Notes: a model not told the origin generated them from the letters alone. 64,000 nucleotides of DNA from Microbacterium sp. LWH7-1.2 (GCF_038397755.1 NZ_CP151637.1:4340001-4404000), one strand, 5' to 3'. Positions 8,463 to 18,346 are shown, counted from the stretch's first letter. Made by a program: numbers and translations.

Positions 8463-9400
8463 CACACCTTCGGCTCGTGCGTCTCGATCGTGACGATTCC
8501 CGAGCCCGGGTTCTCGACCGACAGGTGCACCACCGAGAACGCGGCGGGCTCCAGGGCCGAGGCGCTGCCGAGGTACGAGCCCCGCAGCGTGCCGGTTGCG
8601 AGGGCGAGCTCGCTCAGGATGTCGGGGAGGACGGGCCCGTGGGTGCACAGCACGGCGGCCTTGCGCGAACGCACCCGCTCGCCGATCACTGCGCGCGCGT
8701 CGGACTTGCCGTCCTCCCACGCGTCCTGGCTGATCAGCTTGGTCGTGTCGATCTCGCGGCCGATCGCGGCCGACAGCGGTGCGACGGTCTTGACGCAGCG
8801 CACCGCGGGGCTCGACACGATCCGCCGGACACCGAAGGCCAGGAGGGGTCCGACGATGGAGGCCGCCTGCCGGCGGCCGCGCGTGGCGAGCGGCCGCGCG
8901 GCATCCTTCCCCTGCCATTCCTCGCGGGCGACCGCCTTGGCGTGCCGGAGGGCGACGATCGGGAAGGTTCGCAGCACGCCCTCGTCGATGAGCCGGTGGA
9001 AGTTCTCCATGATCTCGGCGTCGACGGGATAGCTGAGCCGCTTCAACGCCTTCTTGGGCGAGACCCATTCGAGCGCCGCGATCTCCTTGTTCGGCACGAA
9101 CGCCGACGCGCGGATCGCGGCATCCGTCGCCTCCGCGGCCCAGTAGTGCACGATCTTGGTGCGCTTGCTGGGCAGCCGGTAGCGCGACACCCCGACGGGT
9201 ACGCCGAGGGAGACACGGATGCCGGTCTCTTCGTGGATCTCGCGCACCGCCGTCTCGGCGAGCATTTCGCCGGGGTCGACCTTGCCCTTGGGAAGCGTGA
9301 CGTCGCGGTACTTCGTGCGGTGGATCAGGAGCACGCGCAGCTTGTCGTCGACGACACGCCAGACGACGCCCCCGGCCGCGTAGACGGCCGTCTCGGTCAT
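8462..9400 (-). CDS. mutT1: Nudix hydrolase/histidine phosphatase fusion (MutT1-like)
   Basis: 312 residues. Residues 1-135 are a Nudix domain with a complete Nudix box (Gly39, Glu45, then REIHEETG at 53-60). Residues about 145-300 are a histidine-phosphatase domain starting with the phosphate-accepting motif ALRHAKA. This two-domain layout is that of mycobacterial MutT1, which hydrolyses 8-oxo-dGTP and diadenosine polyphosphates. ATG 9400 overlaps the ppk stop by four bases (ATGA), so the two are translationally coupled. The same ppk-mutT1 pairing occurs in Mycobacterium. The substrate in this organism is inferred from the family. Confidence 0.88.
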   Translation of the reverse strand: MTETAVYAAGGVVWRVVDDKLRVLLIHRTKYRDVTLPKGKVDPGEMLAETAVREIHEETGIRVSLGVPVGVSRYRLPSKRTKIVHYWAAEATDAAIRASAFVPNKEIAALEWVSPKKALKRLSYPVDAEIMENFHRLIDEGVLRTFPIVALRHAKAVAREEWQGKDAARPLATRGRRQAASIVGPLLAFGVRRIVSSPAVRCVKTVAPLSAAIGREIDTTKLISQDAWEDGKSDARAVIGERVRSRKAAVLCTHGPVLPDILSELALATGTLRGSYLGSASALEPAAFSVVHLSVENPGSGIVTIETHEPKV

Positions 9401-11562
9401 CGCACCGCCCGCGCCCGTCGGCGCCGCTGCACGTTGTTCATCGTCCGGTCCTGGAGGTCGACGAGCGGCTTGTCCTCGTCGTCCCGGCTGTGCCTCGTCC
9501 ATTCGCCGTCGGGCTGCAGGTGCCACGAGCTCGTCGAATCGCTCATCGACAGCGTGAAGAGGTCGTTGACCTCCTTGATGTGCGCCGGGGTCGAGACCCT
9601 CACGAGCGCCTCGACGCGGCGGTCGAGGTTGCGGTGCATCATGTCGGCGCTGCCGATGTACACGATCGGGTCGCCGTCGTTGTGGAACGCGAAGATGCGC
9701 GAGTGCTCGAGGTAGCGCCCGAGGACCGAGCGGACCGTGATGTTCTCGCTCATGCCCGCGACTCCGGGCTTCAGCGAGCAGATGCCCCGCACGCATACCT
9801 CGACCTTCACGCCGGCCTGGCTGGCGCGGTAGAGCGCGTCGATGATCTGCTCATCGACGATCGAGTTGACCTTGATGCGCACACTCGCCGGCTTGCCGGC
9901 CAGTGCGTTGCGCCGCTCTTTGTCGATGAGGCGCAGCAGTCCCTTGCGCAGATGCAGGGGCGCGACGAGGATCCGCTTGAACTTCTTCTCGATCGCATAG
10001 CCGCTCAGCTCGTTGAACAGGCGGGTGAGGTCGCGGCCGACCTGGTCGTCGGCCGTGAACAGGCCGAAGTCCTCGTAGATGCGGCTCGTCTTGGGGTTGT
10101 AGTTGCCCGTGCCGACGTGGCTGTAGCTGCGCAGCACGCCGTTCTCCTCGCGGATCACGAGGGCGAGCTTGCAGTGGGTCTTCAAGCCCACCAGGCCGTA
10201 CACGACATGCACGCCCGCCTTCTCGAGCTTGCGCGCCCAGAGGATGTTGTTGGCCTCGTCGAAACGGGCCTTGATCTCGACGAGCGCCAGCACCTGCTTG
10301 CCGGCCTCGGCCGCGTCGATCAGCGCCTCGACGATGGGGCTGTCACCTGATGTGCGGTACAGCGTCTGCTTGATCGCGAGGACATGCGGGTCTTTCGCGG
10401 CCTGCTCGAGGAACGCCTGCACGCTCGTCGCGAACGACTCGTAAGGGTGGTGCACGAGCACGTCGCCCTTGCGGATCGCCGCGAAGATGTCGGGCCGCTC
10501 GTTGTTGTCACCGGGCTGGAACGCCAGCGCGGTCGTGGGCAGATGCGGCTTGTAGTGCAGATCCGGCCGGTCGATGCGGGCCAGATCGAACAGGCCCCGC
10601 AGGTCGAGCGGGCCGGGGAGGCGATAGACCTCCTGCGCGGTGATGTCGAGCTCCTTGATGAGAAGGTCGAGCGTCACGTCGTCCATGTCGTCGGTGATCT
10701 CGAGGCGGATCGGCGGACCGAACCGGCGACGCAGCAGCTCAGCCTCGAGCGCCTGGATGAGGTTCTCGGTCTCGTCCTCCTCGATCGCGACGTCCTCGTT
10801 GCGCGTGAGGCGGAACGCGTGGTGGTCGAGCACCTCCATGCCGGGGAAGAGGTCGTCGAGGTGGTTCGAGATGAGGTCCTCGAGCGGCAGGTAGCGCACG
10901 GTGCCGTCGACGGGAGGCAGCTCGACGAAGCGGGGAAGCATCGGCGGCACCTTGAGGCGCGCGAACTCCTGACGCCCGGTGCGGGCGCTGCGGATGCGGA
11001 TCGCGAGGTTGAGCGACAGACCCGAGATGTACGGGAACGGGTGGGCGGGGTCGACGGCGAGCGGCATGAGGACCGGGAAGACCTGCGCCTGGAAGTAGTC
11101 GTAGAGCGCCTCGCGCTCGGCCTGATCGAGCGACTCGTACGAGACGACCTGGATGCGGGCCTGCGCCATCGCGGGCTTCACGAGCGAGGTCCACGCCTCG
11201 GCGTGGCGCAGCTGCAGCTTGTGCGCCTCCGCCGAGATGTCGGCGAGCACGTCGGCGGGGGAACGGCCCACGTTGGTGGGAAGGGCGAGGCCCGTCACGA
11301 TGCGGCGCTTGAGGCCTGCGACGCGCACCATGAAGAATTCGTCGAGGTTGCTCGCGAAGATCGCGAGGAAGTTCGCACGTTCGAGCGTCGGGAGGTTCGG
11401 ATCCTCGGCGAGCTCCAGCACACGCTGGTTGAACGCGAGCCAGCTCAGCTCGCGATCGAGATACCGGTGGTCGGGAAGCTGCGAGTCGAAGACCTCGGAG
11501 AGGTCGAAGTCGTCGTCGTCCGCGTCGCCCAGGCCGGCGTCGAGCACCTCGGGTTCGATCAT
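9397..11562 (-). CDS. ppk: Polyphosphate kinase
   Basis: 721 residues. PPK1 reversibly polymerises the ATP gamma-phosphate into inorganic polyphosphate. The N-terminal domain opens with [17 protein letters not shown] and [18 protein letters not shown]. The catalytic phospholipase-D-like half has [22 protein letters not shown], and the histidine motif [15 protein letters not shown]. Start ATG 11562 (MIEPEVLD) is chosen because the reading frame further upstream lies in the intergenic gap and in glnR. An acidic Asp-rich N-terminal stretch precedes the domain. It lies 77 bases downstream of glnR and upstream of mutT1. Confidence 0.95.
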   Translation of the reverse strand: MIEPEVLDAGLGDADDDDFDLSEVFDSQLPDHRYLDRELSWLAFNQRVLELAEDPNLPTLERANFLAIFASNLDEFFMVRVAGLKRRIVTGLALPTNVGRSPADVLADISAEAHKLQLRHAEAWTSLVKPAMAQARIQVVSYESLDQAEREALYDYFQAQVFPVLMPLAVDPAHPFPYISGLSLNLAIRIRSARTGRQEFARLKVPPMLPRFVELPPVDGTVRYLPLEDLISNHLDDLFPGMEVLDHHAFRLTRNEDVAIEEDETENLIQALEAELLRRRFGPPIRLEITDDMDDVTLDLLIKELDITAQEVYRLPGPLDLRGLFDLARIDRPDLHYKPHLPTTALAFQPGDNNERPDIFAAIRKGDVLVHHPYESFATSVQAFLEQAAKDPHVLAIKQTLYRTSGDSPIVEALIDAAEAGKQVLALVEIKARFDEANNILWARKLEKAGVHVVYGLVGLKTHCKLALVIREENGVLRSYSHVGTGNYNPKTSRIYEDFGLFTADDQVGRDLTRLFNELSGYAIEKKFKRILVAPLHLRKGLLRLIDKERRNALAGKPASVRIKVNSIVDEQIIDALYRASQAGVKVEVCVRGICSLKPGVAGMSENITVRSVLGRYLEHSRIFAFHNDGDPIVYIGSADMMHRNLDRRVEALVRVSTPAHIKEVNDLFTLSMSDSTSSWHLQPDGEWTRHSRDDEDKPLVDLQDRTMNNVQRRRRARAVR

Positions 11563-11639
11563 CCCTTCATCATTGCAGGGTGACGTGACGAGAGTGTGAA
11601 CGATGTGTCGGGCAGGTGAATGGCGGCGTGCCGCCCGGG

Positions 11640-12338
11640 TCAGGCGTCGGTGCGCTCGCGCGAGGCGGGCTCGGGCTCGTCTTCGTACACGTTGAAGCGG
11701 TACCCGACGTTGCGCACGGTGCCGATGAGCTGCTCCATGTCGCCCAGCTTGGCGCGCAGGCGTCGTACGTGCACGTCGACCGTGCGGGTGCCGCCGAAGT
11801 AGTCGTAGCCCCACACCTCGCTCAGCAGCTGCTCCCGGGTGAAGACGCGCGAGGGGTGCGTGGCGAAGAAGTGGAGGAGCTGGAACTCCTTGTACGTGAG
11901 GTCGAGCGGACGCCCGTGCACCTTGGCCGAGTACGACGACTCGTCGATCGTGATGCCCGATGTCTGGATGCGCGTCGAGACCTGCTCGGCCGACTGGCGC
12001 CCGACGGCGAGGCGGATGCGGGCATCGACCTCGGCCGGGCCGGCGGTGAAGAGGATGACGTCGTCGACGCCCCAGTCGGGCGAGACCGCCGTCAGACCGC
12101 CCTCGGTCACGATGAGCAGCAGCGGCGCGTCGAGCCCGGTGGTGTTGAGGATCTTGCACAGCGACTTCGCGCCGACGAGGTCGACGCGGGCGTCGACGAA
12201 GATGATGTCGGCGCTCGGGGCGTTGACGAGCTGGGCGGGCTCGGCGGGGATCAGGCGCACGCGGTGGCTCAGCAGTTCGAGCGAGGGCAGCACGGGGCCG
12301 CCTCCGTGTGTGGAACTGAGAACCAGGAGCTGTGCCAA
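11640..12338 (-). CDS. glnR: GlnR-type orphan response regulator of nitrogen metabolism
   Basis: 232 residues, OmpR-like. The receiver domain (about 1-115) is atypical: instead of a phosphorylatable LDLxLP pocket it has [10 protein letters not shown], and it carries the GlnR-typical [24 protein letters not shown] and [22 protein letters not shown]. The winged-helix domain (about 125-222) contains [34 protein letters not shown] and [14 protein letters not shown] 12338 is the start, supported by GGGAAGG just upstream; the next candidates would cut the conserved first strand. GlnR activates glnA, amtB and nir genes under nitrogen limitation in actinobacteria. Confidence 0.88.
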   Translation of the reverse strand: MAQLLVLSSTHGGGPVLPSLELLSHRVRLIPAEPAQLVNAPSADIIFVDARVDLVGAKSLCKILNTTGLDAPLLLIVTEGGLTAVSPDWGVDDVILFTAGPAEVDARIRLAVGRQSAEQVSTRIQTSGITIDESSYSAKVHGRPLDLTYKEFQLLHFFATHPSRVFTREQLLSEVWGYDYFGGTRTVDVHVRRLRAKLGDMEQLIGTVRNVGYRFNVYEDEPEPASRERTDA

Positions 12339-12480
12339 TGGATCGCCTTCCCGGCGCAGGGGGGTGCGCCGCGAACCCCAGTGTAGGGCGTGGGGGAGGG
12401 GCGTTCCGCGCGCATTTCGTCCGCCGACACGCCCGCGGCCCGTGTCGCGGCGGGTGCGCCGCTCGGACCTATGCGCGATG

Positions 12481-12780
12481 ATGGGACGCGTGGCCGTGCC
12501 TGAACTCGCCCCTCGTCGCACCATCGGCGGCATCGTCGCCGTCTGGGTGCTCGCGGCGCTGATCGCCATCGTCGTCGGTGTCTTCGCGACGCCCGACTGG
12601 CGCGCCGCATGGCTGGGCGTCGGATTGGGCGGATGCCTCATCGCGGCGTTCGCGGTCCAGCTCTGGTCGGGCCGGTCCCAGGGGTTCACCGAGCGCGTGG
12701 CGGCGAGTGTTCTGGGCGCCGCGCTCGTGATGGGCGTGATCAGCCTGGGGTTCGGTCTGGCGGCCCTCGTTCCCGGCTAG
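12481..12780 (+). CDS. Small membrane protein, three predicted helices
   Basis: About 99 residues ([17 protein letters not shown]...), with an alternative ATG one codon earlier. Three hydrophobic segments ([65 protein letters not shown]) fill the protein. It is divergent from glnR and directly upstream of a 37-residue membrane peptide gene. I recognise no named function; coding status is supported by strong codon bias and helix pattern. Confidence 0.65.
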   Translation: MGRVAVPELAPRRTIGGIVAVWVLAALIAIVVGVFATPDWRAAWLGVGLGGCLIAAFAVQLWSGRSQGFTERVAASVLGAALVMGVISLGFGLAALVPG

Positions 12781-12790
12781 ACTCCCTCGT

Positions 12791-12904
12791 ATGGATACCG
12801 TCGCGCTCGAACTGTTCTTCGTGGGCCTGCTCGGTCTGGCGTCTCTGGCGATCGTCTTCGTCTCCGCGGTCGTCGTCAAGAACCTCTATCGCGGCCAGCG
12901 CTGA
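12791..12904 (+). CDS. 37-residue membrane microprotein
   Basis: A short open frame beginning MDTVALELFFVGLLGL, then a single transmembrane helix ending VVVVKN-like, with a positively charged tail LYRGQR, giving the expected inside-positive topology. It starts 10 bases after the preceding stop and ends 11 bases before the nitrobindin-like gene, so it is probably part of that operon. Function unknown. Confidence 0.55.
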   Translation: MDTVALELFFVGLLGLASLAIVFVSAVVVKNLYRGQR

Positions 12905-12915
12905 CGGGCCCGGTC

Positions 12916-13518
12916 GTGCTCGACATCCCGACCGACCTTCCCGCGGAGCTCGTCCCGCTGTCGTGGCTCATCGGAGTGTGGGAGGGCACCGGCGTCATCG
13001 ACTACGGCGACCACACGTACACCGGCGAGTTCACGCACCGCGTCAGCTTCAGCCATGACGGCGGCGACTACCTGAACTACTCGGCCGACGCCTGGCTGCA
13101 CGACGCGGAGGATCCCGAGAAGCGCTCGCGCCTAGTGGCCGAGCTCGGGTACTGGCGTCTCGCGCTCACCGCCACCGACGCCGATGCAGGCCCGGGGCTT
13201 CTTCCGGCGCTCGCTGCTCCTGTCGCCCGCACGGCCGACGACATCGAGCGGCTGCGCAACGCCGACGGCGGCTTCGATCTCGAGGCGGCCCTCGTGCACG
13301 CCGACGGCGTGAGCGAGCTCTACCTCGGTCAGATCAAGGGCCCCCGCATCGACATCGCCACCGACGCGGTGGTGCGTCCTGCCGGCGCGAAGGCCTATGC
13401 GGCCGCCACCCGCATGTACGGGCTGGTCGAGGGCCACCTGCTGTGGGCGTGGGACATCGCCGCGCTCGGCTTCGAGCTCGGCGCCCACGCGTCGGCACGG
13501 CTCGCCCGGGCGGAATGA
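12916..13518 (+). CDS. Nitrobindin-like FABP-family heme-binding protein
   Basis: 200 residues, GTG start. Beta-barrel protein of the nitrobindin (formerly DUF1794/FABP) family, which binds ferric heme and can isomerise peroxynitrite. The N-terminal signature WLIGVWEGTG (about 17-26), the central YLNYSADAWL, and the C-terminal EGHLLWAWDIAALG followed by LGAHASARL are present; the His in GAHASARL corresponds to the proximal heme ligand. Its stop overlaps the YgfZ gene start (ATGA), so the two are coupled. Heme binding here is inferred from the family. Confidence 0.85.
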   Translation: MLDIPTDLPAELVPLSWLIGVWEGTGVIDYGDHTYTGEFTHRVSFSHDGGDYLNYSADAWLHDAEDPEKRSRLVAELGYWRLALTATDADAGPGLLPALAAPVARTADDIERLRNADGGFDLEAALVHADGVSELYLGQIKGPRIDIATDAVVRPAGAKAYAAATRMYGLVEGHLLWAWDIAALGFELGAHASARLARAE

Positions 13519-14624
13519 TGACGAGCCCGTTCGCCGCTGTTCCGGGGGCCGTCGTCGACGACGCCGGCCTGCAGCACGTCGGAAACCCTCTGGTCGAGCA
13601 GCGCCGGCTCGCCGCGGGCGCGGCTCTCGCCCCCCGCGCCGACCGCGTCGTCATCGCCGTCCCCGGTGAGGACCGCCTGTCCTGGCTCGACTCGCTGTCG
13701 TCGCAGGCGCTGACCCGGCTCCCGCCCGGCGTCGGCACGGAGCTGCTGATCCTCGACCCGCAAGGACACGTCGAGCACGCGGCATCCGTCGTCGATGACG
13801 GTGAGACCACATGGCTCATCGCCGATCGCGCCGACGCCGAGGGACTCTACGACTGGCTCCGCAAGATGCGGTTCCGCCTGCGCGTCGACCCGCGCATCGC
13901 CGACGACGAGTATGCGGTGATCGGCGGCACGGCCGCTGCGCTCGAGCGCATCTCGCCCGCGACGCCGGCCGGGGTTCCCCTGGTGTGGCGCGACCCGTGG
14001 CCTTCGGTCACGCCCGGCGGTCACGCGTACGCGCTGGTCGACCCGCACCCGGGTGCCGATCGCGATTGGGCCGAGGCGATCGTCACGCGCGACGAGGAGC
14101 AGAGGATCGCGGATGCTGCGGCCCGCGGTGAGCTCGAACTCGCCGGTCTCACGGCGGCCGACGCGCTGCGCGTCGCCGCCTGGCGTCCGCGGTGGGCCAC
14201 CGACATCGACGAGCGAGCGCTGCCCCACGAGCTGGACTGGCTGCGCACCGCAGTGCACCTCGACAAAGGCTGCTACCGCGGGCAGGAGACCATCGCCAAG
14301 GTTCACAACCTCGGTCACCCGCCGCGTCGCCTCGTCTCGCTGCAGCTGGACGGTTCGGGCAGCGTGCTCCCCGAACACGGCGCGGCGGTACACCTCGGCG
14401 ACACCGAGGTGGGCATCGTGACCTCGTCCGCGCTGCACTACGAAGAGGGCCCGATCGCGCTCGCGGTCGTCCGCCGCACCACACCGGTCGACGCCGCGCT
14501 GACGGTCGACACCGCCGACGGCCCTGTCGCGGCGGCCCAGGAGATGGTCGTGCCGCCGGATGCCGGGGCCACGGCGAACGTGCCGCGGATCACCCGGCTG
14601 TCGCGCCGCGCGGCGGCCCAGTAG
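13515..14624 (+). CDS. ygfZ: YgfZ/GcvT-domain folate-binding protein
   Basis: 369 residues. Tetrahydrofolate-dependent Fe-S cluster assembly/repair protein of the YgfZ (IBA57) family. The hallmark KGCYRGQE motif is at about residues 251-258 (DKGCYRGQETIAKVHNLGHPPRRLV), with the GcvT-like N domain GEDRLSWLDSLSSQAL before it. Two ATGs (13515, 13518); the first overlaps the preceding stop. The neighbouring nitrobindin-like protein fits a theme of metal and heme handling. Confidence 0.88.
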   Translation: MMTSPFAAVPGAVVDDAGLQHVGNPLVEQRRLAAGAALAPRADRVVIAVPGEDRLSWLDSLSSQALTRLPPGVGTELLILDPQGHVEHAASVVDDGETTWLIADRADAEGLYDWLRKMRFRLRVDPRIADDEYAVIGGTAAALERISPATPAGVPLVWRDPWPSVTPGGHAYALVDPHPGADRDWAEAIVTRDEEQRIADAAARGELELAGLTAADALRVAAWRPRWATDIDERALPHELDWLRTAVHLDKGCYRGQETIAKVHNLGHPPRRLVSLQLDGSGSVLPEHGAAVHLGDTEVGIVTSSALHYEEGPIALAVVRRTTPVDAALTVDTADGPVAAAQEMVVPPDAGATANVPRITRLSRRAAAQ

Positions 14625-14635
14625 GAGAGCGGTCG

Positions 14636-15748
14636 GTGAGCGGCGACGGCGAGACCGCCGCGATCACGCAGGTCGTGCCCACGGGCTGGCGCGCCCGGCT
14701 GGACCTGCGCCCGCAGCTGTCGCGCGTCCGGGGATCGGCGCTCGCGATCGTGCAGATCACGGTGGCGGCGACCGCCGCCTGGGCGTTCGCGCACTACGTC
14801 GTCGGGCATGCTGCGCCGCTGCTCGCGGCCACCGTGACGATCACCAGCCTCGGCCTCGTGCGCGACGCGCGCCCGCGGCGCGTGCTCGAGACCGTCGTCG
14901 GGATGCTGGTCGGCATCCTCGTCGCGGAGGGCTTCGTCGTGGTCGTCGGACCCGGCTGGTGGCAGCTCGCTCTCGCCCTCGGCGTGACGCTGCTGGTCGC
15001 CCGGTTCCTCTCGCCGTACCCGCCGTTCGCGATCATGGCCGGCGTCCAGGCGTGCATCGTGATGTCCTTGCCGGCGACAGAGCCGTTCTCCCGGCTCATC
15101 GACGGTGCGGTGGGCGGCGTCGCCGCCCTCGCGGTGACCGCGCTCATCCCGCGCAATCCCCGACGAGAGGAGGCCCGCGACGGCCACGCGGTCTTCGCGG
15201 CGGCGGATGCCGCGGCGCGCACGATCGTGCAGGCGCTGCGCCGGGGCGACGCGATCCGAGCCGCCCGCGGCCTCGAGAAGGCGCGGGCGATCGCCCCGCG
15301 CATCGACGAGTGGCGCGCCTCGCTGGACTCCGGGCTCGCCGTCGCCGGCTTCTCGCCGTGGCTGCGCCCGCAGCGCGCCGAGCTGCGTCGGCACCACGCG
15401 GTGCTGCAGGCGATGGACTTCGCCACCCGCAACCTCCGCGTGGTCGCCCGCCGCGCGGTGTATCTGTGCGACGACGGCCAGCGTCGGCCGGTGCCGGCGG
15501 AGGTGCTGGCTGAGCTCATGCGCGCGGCCGAGCTGGTGGGCGAGAGCCTCGACGACATCTCGCTCCAGCCGGCGGCCCGCGAGGCGGTGCGCGCGGTCGC
15601 CGTGCGCCTCGACCCGGAGCAGATCCTCCCGGACGGTTCGCAGGGCGAGCAGAACCTCATCACGGCCATGCGGCCGTTCGCGGTCGACCTCCTCACCGCG
15701 ACCGGCATGTCGTCCGCCGAGGCGCGCGCCGTGCTGCCTCGCGTGTGA
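14636..15748 (+). CDS. FUSC-family integral membrane protein
   Basis: 370 residues, GTG start behind an AGGAGAG ribosome site. The N-terminal half (about 25-165) has the paired transmembrane helices of the FUSC/aromatic-acid-exporter family, including HYVVGHAAPLLAATVTITSLG and VLETVVGMLVGILVAEGFVVVV. The C-terminal half is a cytoplasmic, Arg-rich helical domain. Homologues export aromatic acids or act at the cell envelope, but the substrate cannot be read from sequence. Tail-to-tail with the downstream methyltransferase. Confidence 0.75.
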   Translation: MSGDGETAAITQVVPTGWRARLDLRPQLSRVRGSALAIVQITVAATAAWAFAHYVVGHAAPLLAATVTITSLGLVRDARPRRVLETVVGMLVGILVAEGFVVVVGPGWWQLALALGVTLLVARFLSPYPPFAIMAGVQACIVMSLPATEPFSRLIDGAVGGVAALAVTALIPRNPRREEARDGHAVFAAADAAARTIVQALRRGDAIRAARGLEKARAIAPRIDEWRASLDSGLAVAGFSPWLRPQRAELRRHHAVLQAMDFATRNLRVVARRAVYLCDDGQRRPVPAEVLAELMRAAELVGESLDDISLQPAAREAVRAVAVRLDPEQILPDGSQGEQNLITAMRPFAVDLLTATGMSSAEARAVLPRV

Positions 15749-15766
15749 CGAGCGGAGCGGTGCGGC

Positions 15767-16585
15767 TCAGCGCGGGGCCACGGCATCCCACGGCACGGTG
15801 ACCTCGCCGAGACGCCACCGCGACCGTTCGAGGATCGGCCAGCCGCCGTCGACCAAGGACGACAGCGCCGTGCGCCAGCGATGCACCGGACCGAAGGGCG
15901 ACACGCTCGCCGCGCGCTCCCACTCCGCGTCGAGGGCGACGAGGAACGCGTGCACACGCTCCCCGGGGACGTTGCGGTGGATCAGCGCCTTGGGGAGCCG
16001 CTCCGCGGCGACGGACGGATGCTGCAGCCCTGCCAGTCGCAGCGACACGGTCAGCGTCCGCGGCGCGGCGTCGGGGCCGAGCGCCGCCCAGGTCGCGACG
16101 CGACCGATCTCATCGCACGTCCCCTCGACGAGGAGGCCCTCCGGTGCGAGACGAGCGCACATCGTGGCCCACGCCGCCGCGACCTCCGACTCGTCGTACT
16201 GCCGCAGTACGTTGAACGCCCGCACGACCGCCGGCCGCCGCCCGCCCGGCACGGGCACCTCGAAGCCGCCGCGCGCGAACGAGACGCGGGCCTCGGGTGC
16301 GAACGGGGTGCCGCCCGCGCGCACGAGCTCGAGCTGGGCCCTCGCCCGCGCGACCCGCGCGGGATCGATCTCGAGGCCCAGCACGTCGACGTCGGGCCGT
16401 GTGCGGACCAGCCGCGAGTACAGCTCGAGCGCCGTGACGCCGCTCGCGCCGTAGCCGAGGTCGACCACGAGTGGATCCGCCGCGCGGCGGAGCGCAGGGT
16501 GCCGCGCGATCCAGCGGTCCACGCGCCGCAGCCGGTTGGTGCCGGTGGTGCCGCGCGTGATCTGCCCGACCGGTCCCCGCGCCAT
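15767..16585 (-). CDS. SAM-dependent methyltransferase
   Basis: 272 residues. Motif I VVDLGYGASGVTALEL and the acidic ribose-binding strand VLGLEIDPARVARA give a class I Rossmann methyltransferase fold. ATG 16585 is chosen because GGAGG precedes it; the open frame upstream lacks family sequence. Target unknown. The gene is divergent from gpmA with about 70 bases between. Confidence 0.75.
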   Translation of the reverse strand: MARGPVGQITRGTTGTNRLRRVDRWIARHPALRRAADPLVVDLGYGASGVTALELYSRLVRTRPDVDVLGLEIDPARVARARAQLELVRAGGTPFAPEARVSFARGGFEVPVPGGRRPAVVRAFNVLRQYDESEVAAAWATMCARLAPEGLLVEGTCDEIGRVATWAALGPDAAPRTLTVSLRLAGLQHPSVAAERLPKALIHRNVPGERVHAFLVALDAEWERAASVSPFGPVHRWRTALSSLVDGGWPILERSRWRLGEVTVPWDAVAPR

Positions 16586-16655
16586 GCCTCCATGATGCCA
16601 GCCGTGCCCGTCACAGCATCGGGACGCGGCATCCGGCGCGGATATCATGGGGCGC

Positions 16656-17405
16656 ATGACCGCGCCCTACACGCTGATCCTCCTCCGACACGGCCAGAGC
16701 GAGTGGAACAAGACCAACCAGTTCACGGGCTGGGTCGACGTCCGCCTCACCGACCAGGGCAAGGCCGAAGCCCAGCGCGGCGGCGAGCTGCTCGCCGAGT
16801 CCGGCATCCTCCCCGACGTGCTGCACACCTCCGTGCTCAGCCGCGCCATCCAGACCGCCGACATCGCGCTGGATGCGGCCGATCGCCTCTGGATCCCCGT
16901 CAAGCGCTCGTGGCGCCTCAACGAGCGCCACTACGGCGCCCTGCAGGGCAAGGACAAGGCGCAGACGCTCGAAGAGTTCGGCGACGAGCAGTTCATGCTG
17001 TGGCGCCGCTCGTTCGACGTCCCGCCGCCGCCGCTTCCGGCCGACGACCAGTACAGCCAGGTCGGCGACCCGCGCTACGCCGGCATCGACGGCGCTGTTC
17101 CCGACACCGAGTCGCTCAAGATCGTCATCGACCGCATGCTGCCGTACTGGCACAGCGACATCGTCCCCGACCTGAAGGCCGGCAAGACGGTCCTCGTGAC
17201 GGCGCACGGCAACTCGCTGCGTGGCCTCGTGAAGCACCTCGACGGCATCAGCGACGCCGACATCTCCGAGCTCAACATCCCCACCGGCATCCCGCTGGTG
17301 TATCGCCTCGACGAGAACCTCGAGCCGCTCGCACCGGGCGAGTACCTCGACCCCGAGGCCGCCGCCGCCGGCGCCGCCGCGGTCGCGAACCAGGGCAAGG
17401 CCTGA
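16656..17405 (+). CDS. gpmA: 2,3-bisphosphoglycerate-dependent phosphoglycerate mutase
   Basis: 249 residues. Interconverts 3- and 2-phosphoglycerate in glycolysis. The RHG catalytic motif [12 protein letters not shown] is at residues 7-18, with [28 protein letters not shown], and the second catalytic His region [12 protein letters not shown]. Start ATG 16656 gives the usual [14 protein letters not shown] terminus; ATG 16647 is possible. A 15-bp terminator hairpin follows 16 bases after the stop. Confidence 0.96.
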   Translation: MTAPYTLILLRHGQSEWNKTNQFTGWVDVRLTDQGKAEAQRGGELLAESGILPDVLHTSVLSRAIQTADIALDAADRLWIPVKRSWRLNERHYGALQGKDKAQTLEEFGDEQFMLWRRSFDVPPPPLPADDQYSQVGDPRYAGIDGAVPDTESLKIVIDRMLPYWHSDIVPDLKAGKTVLVTAHGNSLRGLVKHLDGISDADISELNIPTGIPLVYRLDENLEPLAPGEYLDPEAAAAGAAAVANQGKA

Positions 17406-17420
17406 TCTCACCGGCGACGG

Positions 17421-17455
17421 AAGAGCGGATGCCTCCCCACGAGGCATCCGCTCTT
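17421..17455. terminator. Bidirectional terminator hairpin between gpmA and phoU
   Basis: Perfect 15-bp stem (17421-17435 with 17441-17455) and a CCCAC loop, followed by a pyrimidine run. It serves two convergent genes. The stem contains the recurring GCGGATGCC motif as an inverted repeat. Confidence 0.85.
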
Positions 17456-17510
17456 CCTCTTCTTCGCCTTCGCAGCGACAGCTCCCAGCCGTCGGGCCGC
17501 GTGACGGGCT

Positions 17511-18188
17511 CTACAGAGACGGAGCGACGTCGATCGAATCGGTGCTCGACGTCCAGTCGCCGGTGGAAAGGTAGGCGACCTTCTTCGCCACCGACACCGC
17601 GTGGTCTCCGAAGCGCTCGTGGTAGCGGCTCGCGAGCGTGGCGTCGACCGTGGCGGACGGGTCGCCCTGCCAGCTGTCGCTGAGCACCTTCTCGAACACC
17701 GAGACGTGCAGCTCGTCGAGCTTGTCGTCGGCGTTGCGGATCTCGTCGATGAGGTCGCCGTCCTGCGTGCGCAGCAGCTCGGTGAGTTGGCGAGCGGCTT
17801 CGACGTCGAGTTCGCCCATCTTGAGGAACGTGGACTTGAGGCCCTTGGGGATGGCCCGCTCGGGAAAGCGCATGCGGGTGAGCTGGGCGATGTGCTCGGC
17901 GATGTCGCCCATGCGCTCGAGCGACGCGCTCATGCGCAGCGCACTGACCACGATGCGCAGGTCGCGGGCGACCGGCTGCTGACGGGCGAGGATCTCGATG
18001 GCGAGCTCGTCGAGCTCGACGGCCTTCTCGTCGATGACCGCGTCGGCCTCGATGACCTCTTCCGCCAGCGCCACGTCACTCGTGCCGAACGCGCGCGTCG
18101 CCTTGTCGATGGCGACCGTGACGAGCTCGGCGATCTCGACGAGACGCCCCTGCACGTCCTCGAGGGACTGGTGGAAGACTTCGCGCAT
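17511..18188 (-). CDS. phoU: Phosphate signalling protein PhoU
   Basis: 225 residues, all-helical, with the two PhoU repeats: the first begins MREVFHQSLEDVQGRLVEIAEL and includes LARQQPVARDLRIVVSALRMSASLERMGDIAEHIAQ; the second ends ASRYHERFGDHAVSVAKKVAYL. PhoU restrains the phosphate two-component system when Pst is active. It is divergent from senX3-regX3, and its upstream region carries three 11-bp PHO repeat units, so it is probably itself a RegX3 target. Confidence 0.95.
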   Translation of the reverse strand: MREVFHQSLEDVQGRLVEIAELVTVAIDKATRAFGTSDVALAEEVIEADAVIDEKAVELDELAIEILARQQPVARDLRIVVSALRMSASLERMGDIAEHIAQLTRMRFPERAIPKGLKSTFLKMGELDVEAARQLTELLRTQDGDLIDEIRNADDKLDELHVSVFEKVLSDSWQGDPSATVDATLASRYHERFGDHAVSVAKKVAYLSTGDWTSSTDSIDVAPSL

Positions 18189-18251
18189 TCCGACGCACCT
18201 TTCATGGATGGCGGAGCTTTCGCCCGCGCCCGGCTGATTGTCGTCAGGGAA

Positions 18252-18280
18252 GGTTAACGGATGGTGCTCCCGTGGTGAAC
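18252..18280 (-). promoter_or_regulatory. Triple PHO box upstream of phoU
   Basis: On the minus strand three units start exactly 11 bases apart: GTTCACC (18280-18274), GAGCACC (18269-18263) and GTTAACC (18258-18252). Two match and one is degenerate to the actinobacterial PHO repeat. The array sits in the 164-bp gap between the divergent phoU and senX3 and reads toward phoU. Confidence 0.72.
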
Positions 18281-18340
18281 AGTACGGGGCGTCGGGGCCT
18301 GCGGCGGGGTCACGGTCCGTTCTCGCGTCCGGCGTGCACC

Positions 18341-18346
18341 TACGCT
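18341..18346 (+). promoter_or_regulatory. Candidate -10 element of senX3
   Basis: TACGCT ends six bases before the senX3 ATG at 18353. If used, the mRNA would be leaderless or nearly so, which is common in actinobacteria. No clear -35 hexamer is seen. Confidence 0.35.

Noticed and set aside
11584..11601. GTTCACAC near CGTCACG on the minus strand before ppk, resembling a PHO box
   Set aside because: Only one unit fits well and the 11-bp phase is imperfect. Phosphate control of ppk is plausible but not supported enough by this site.
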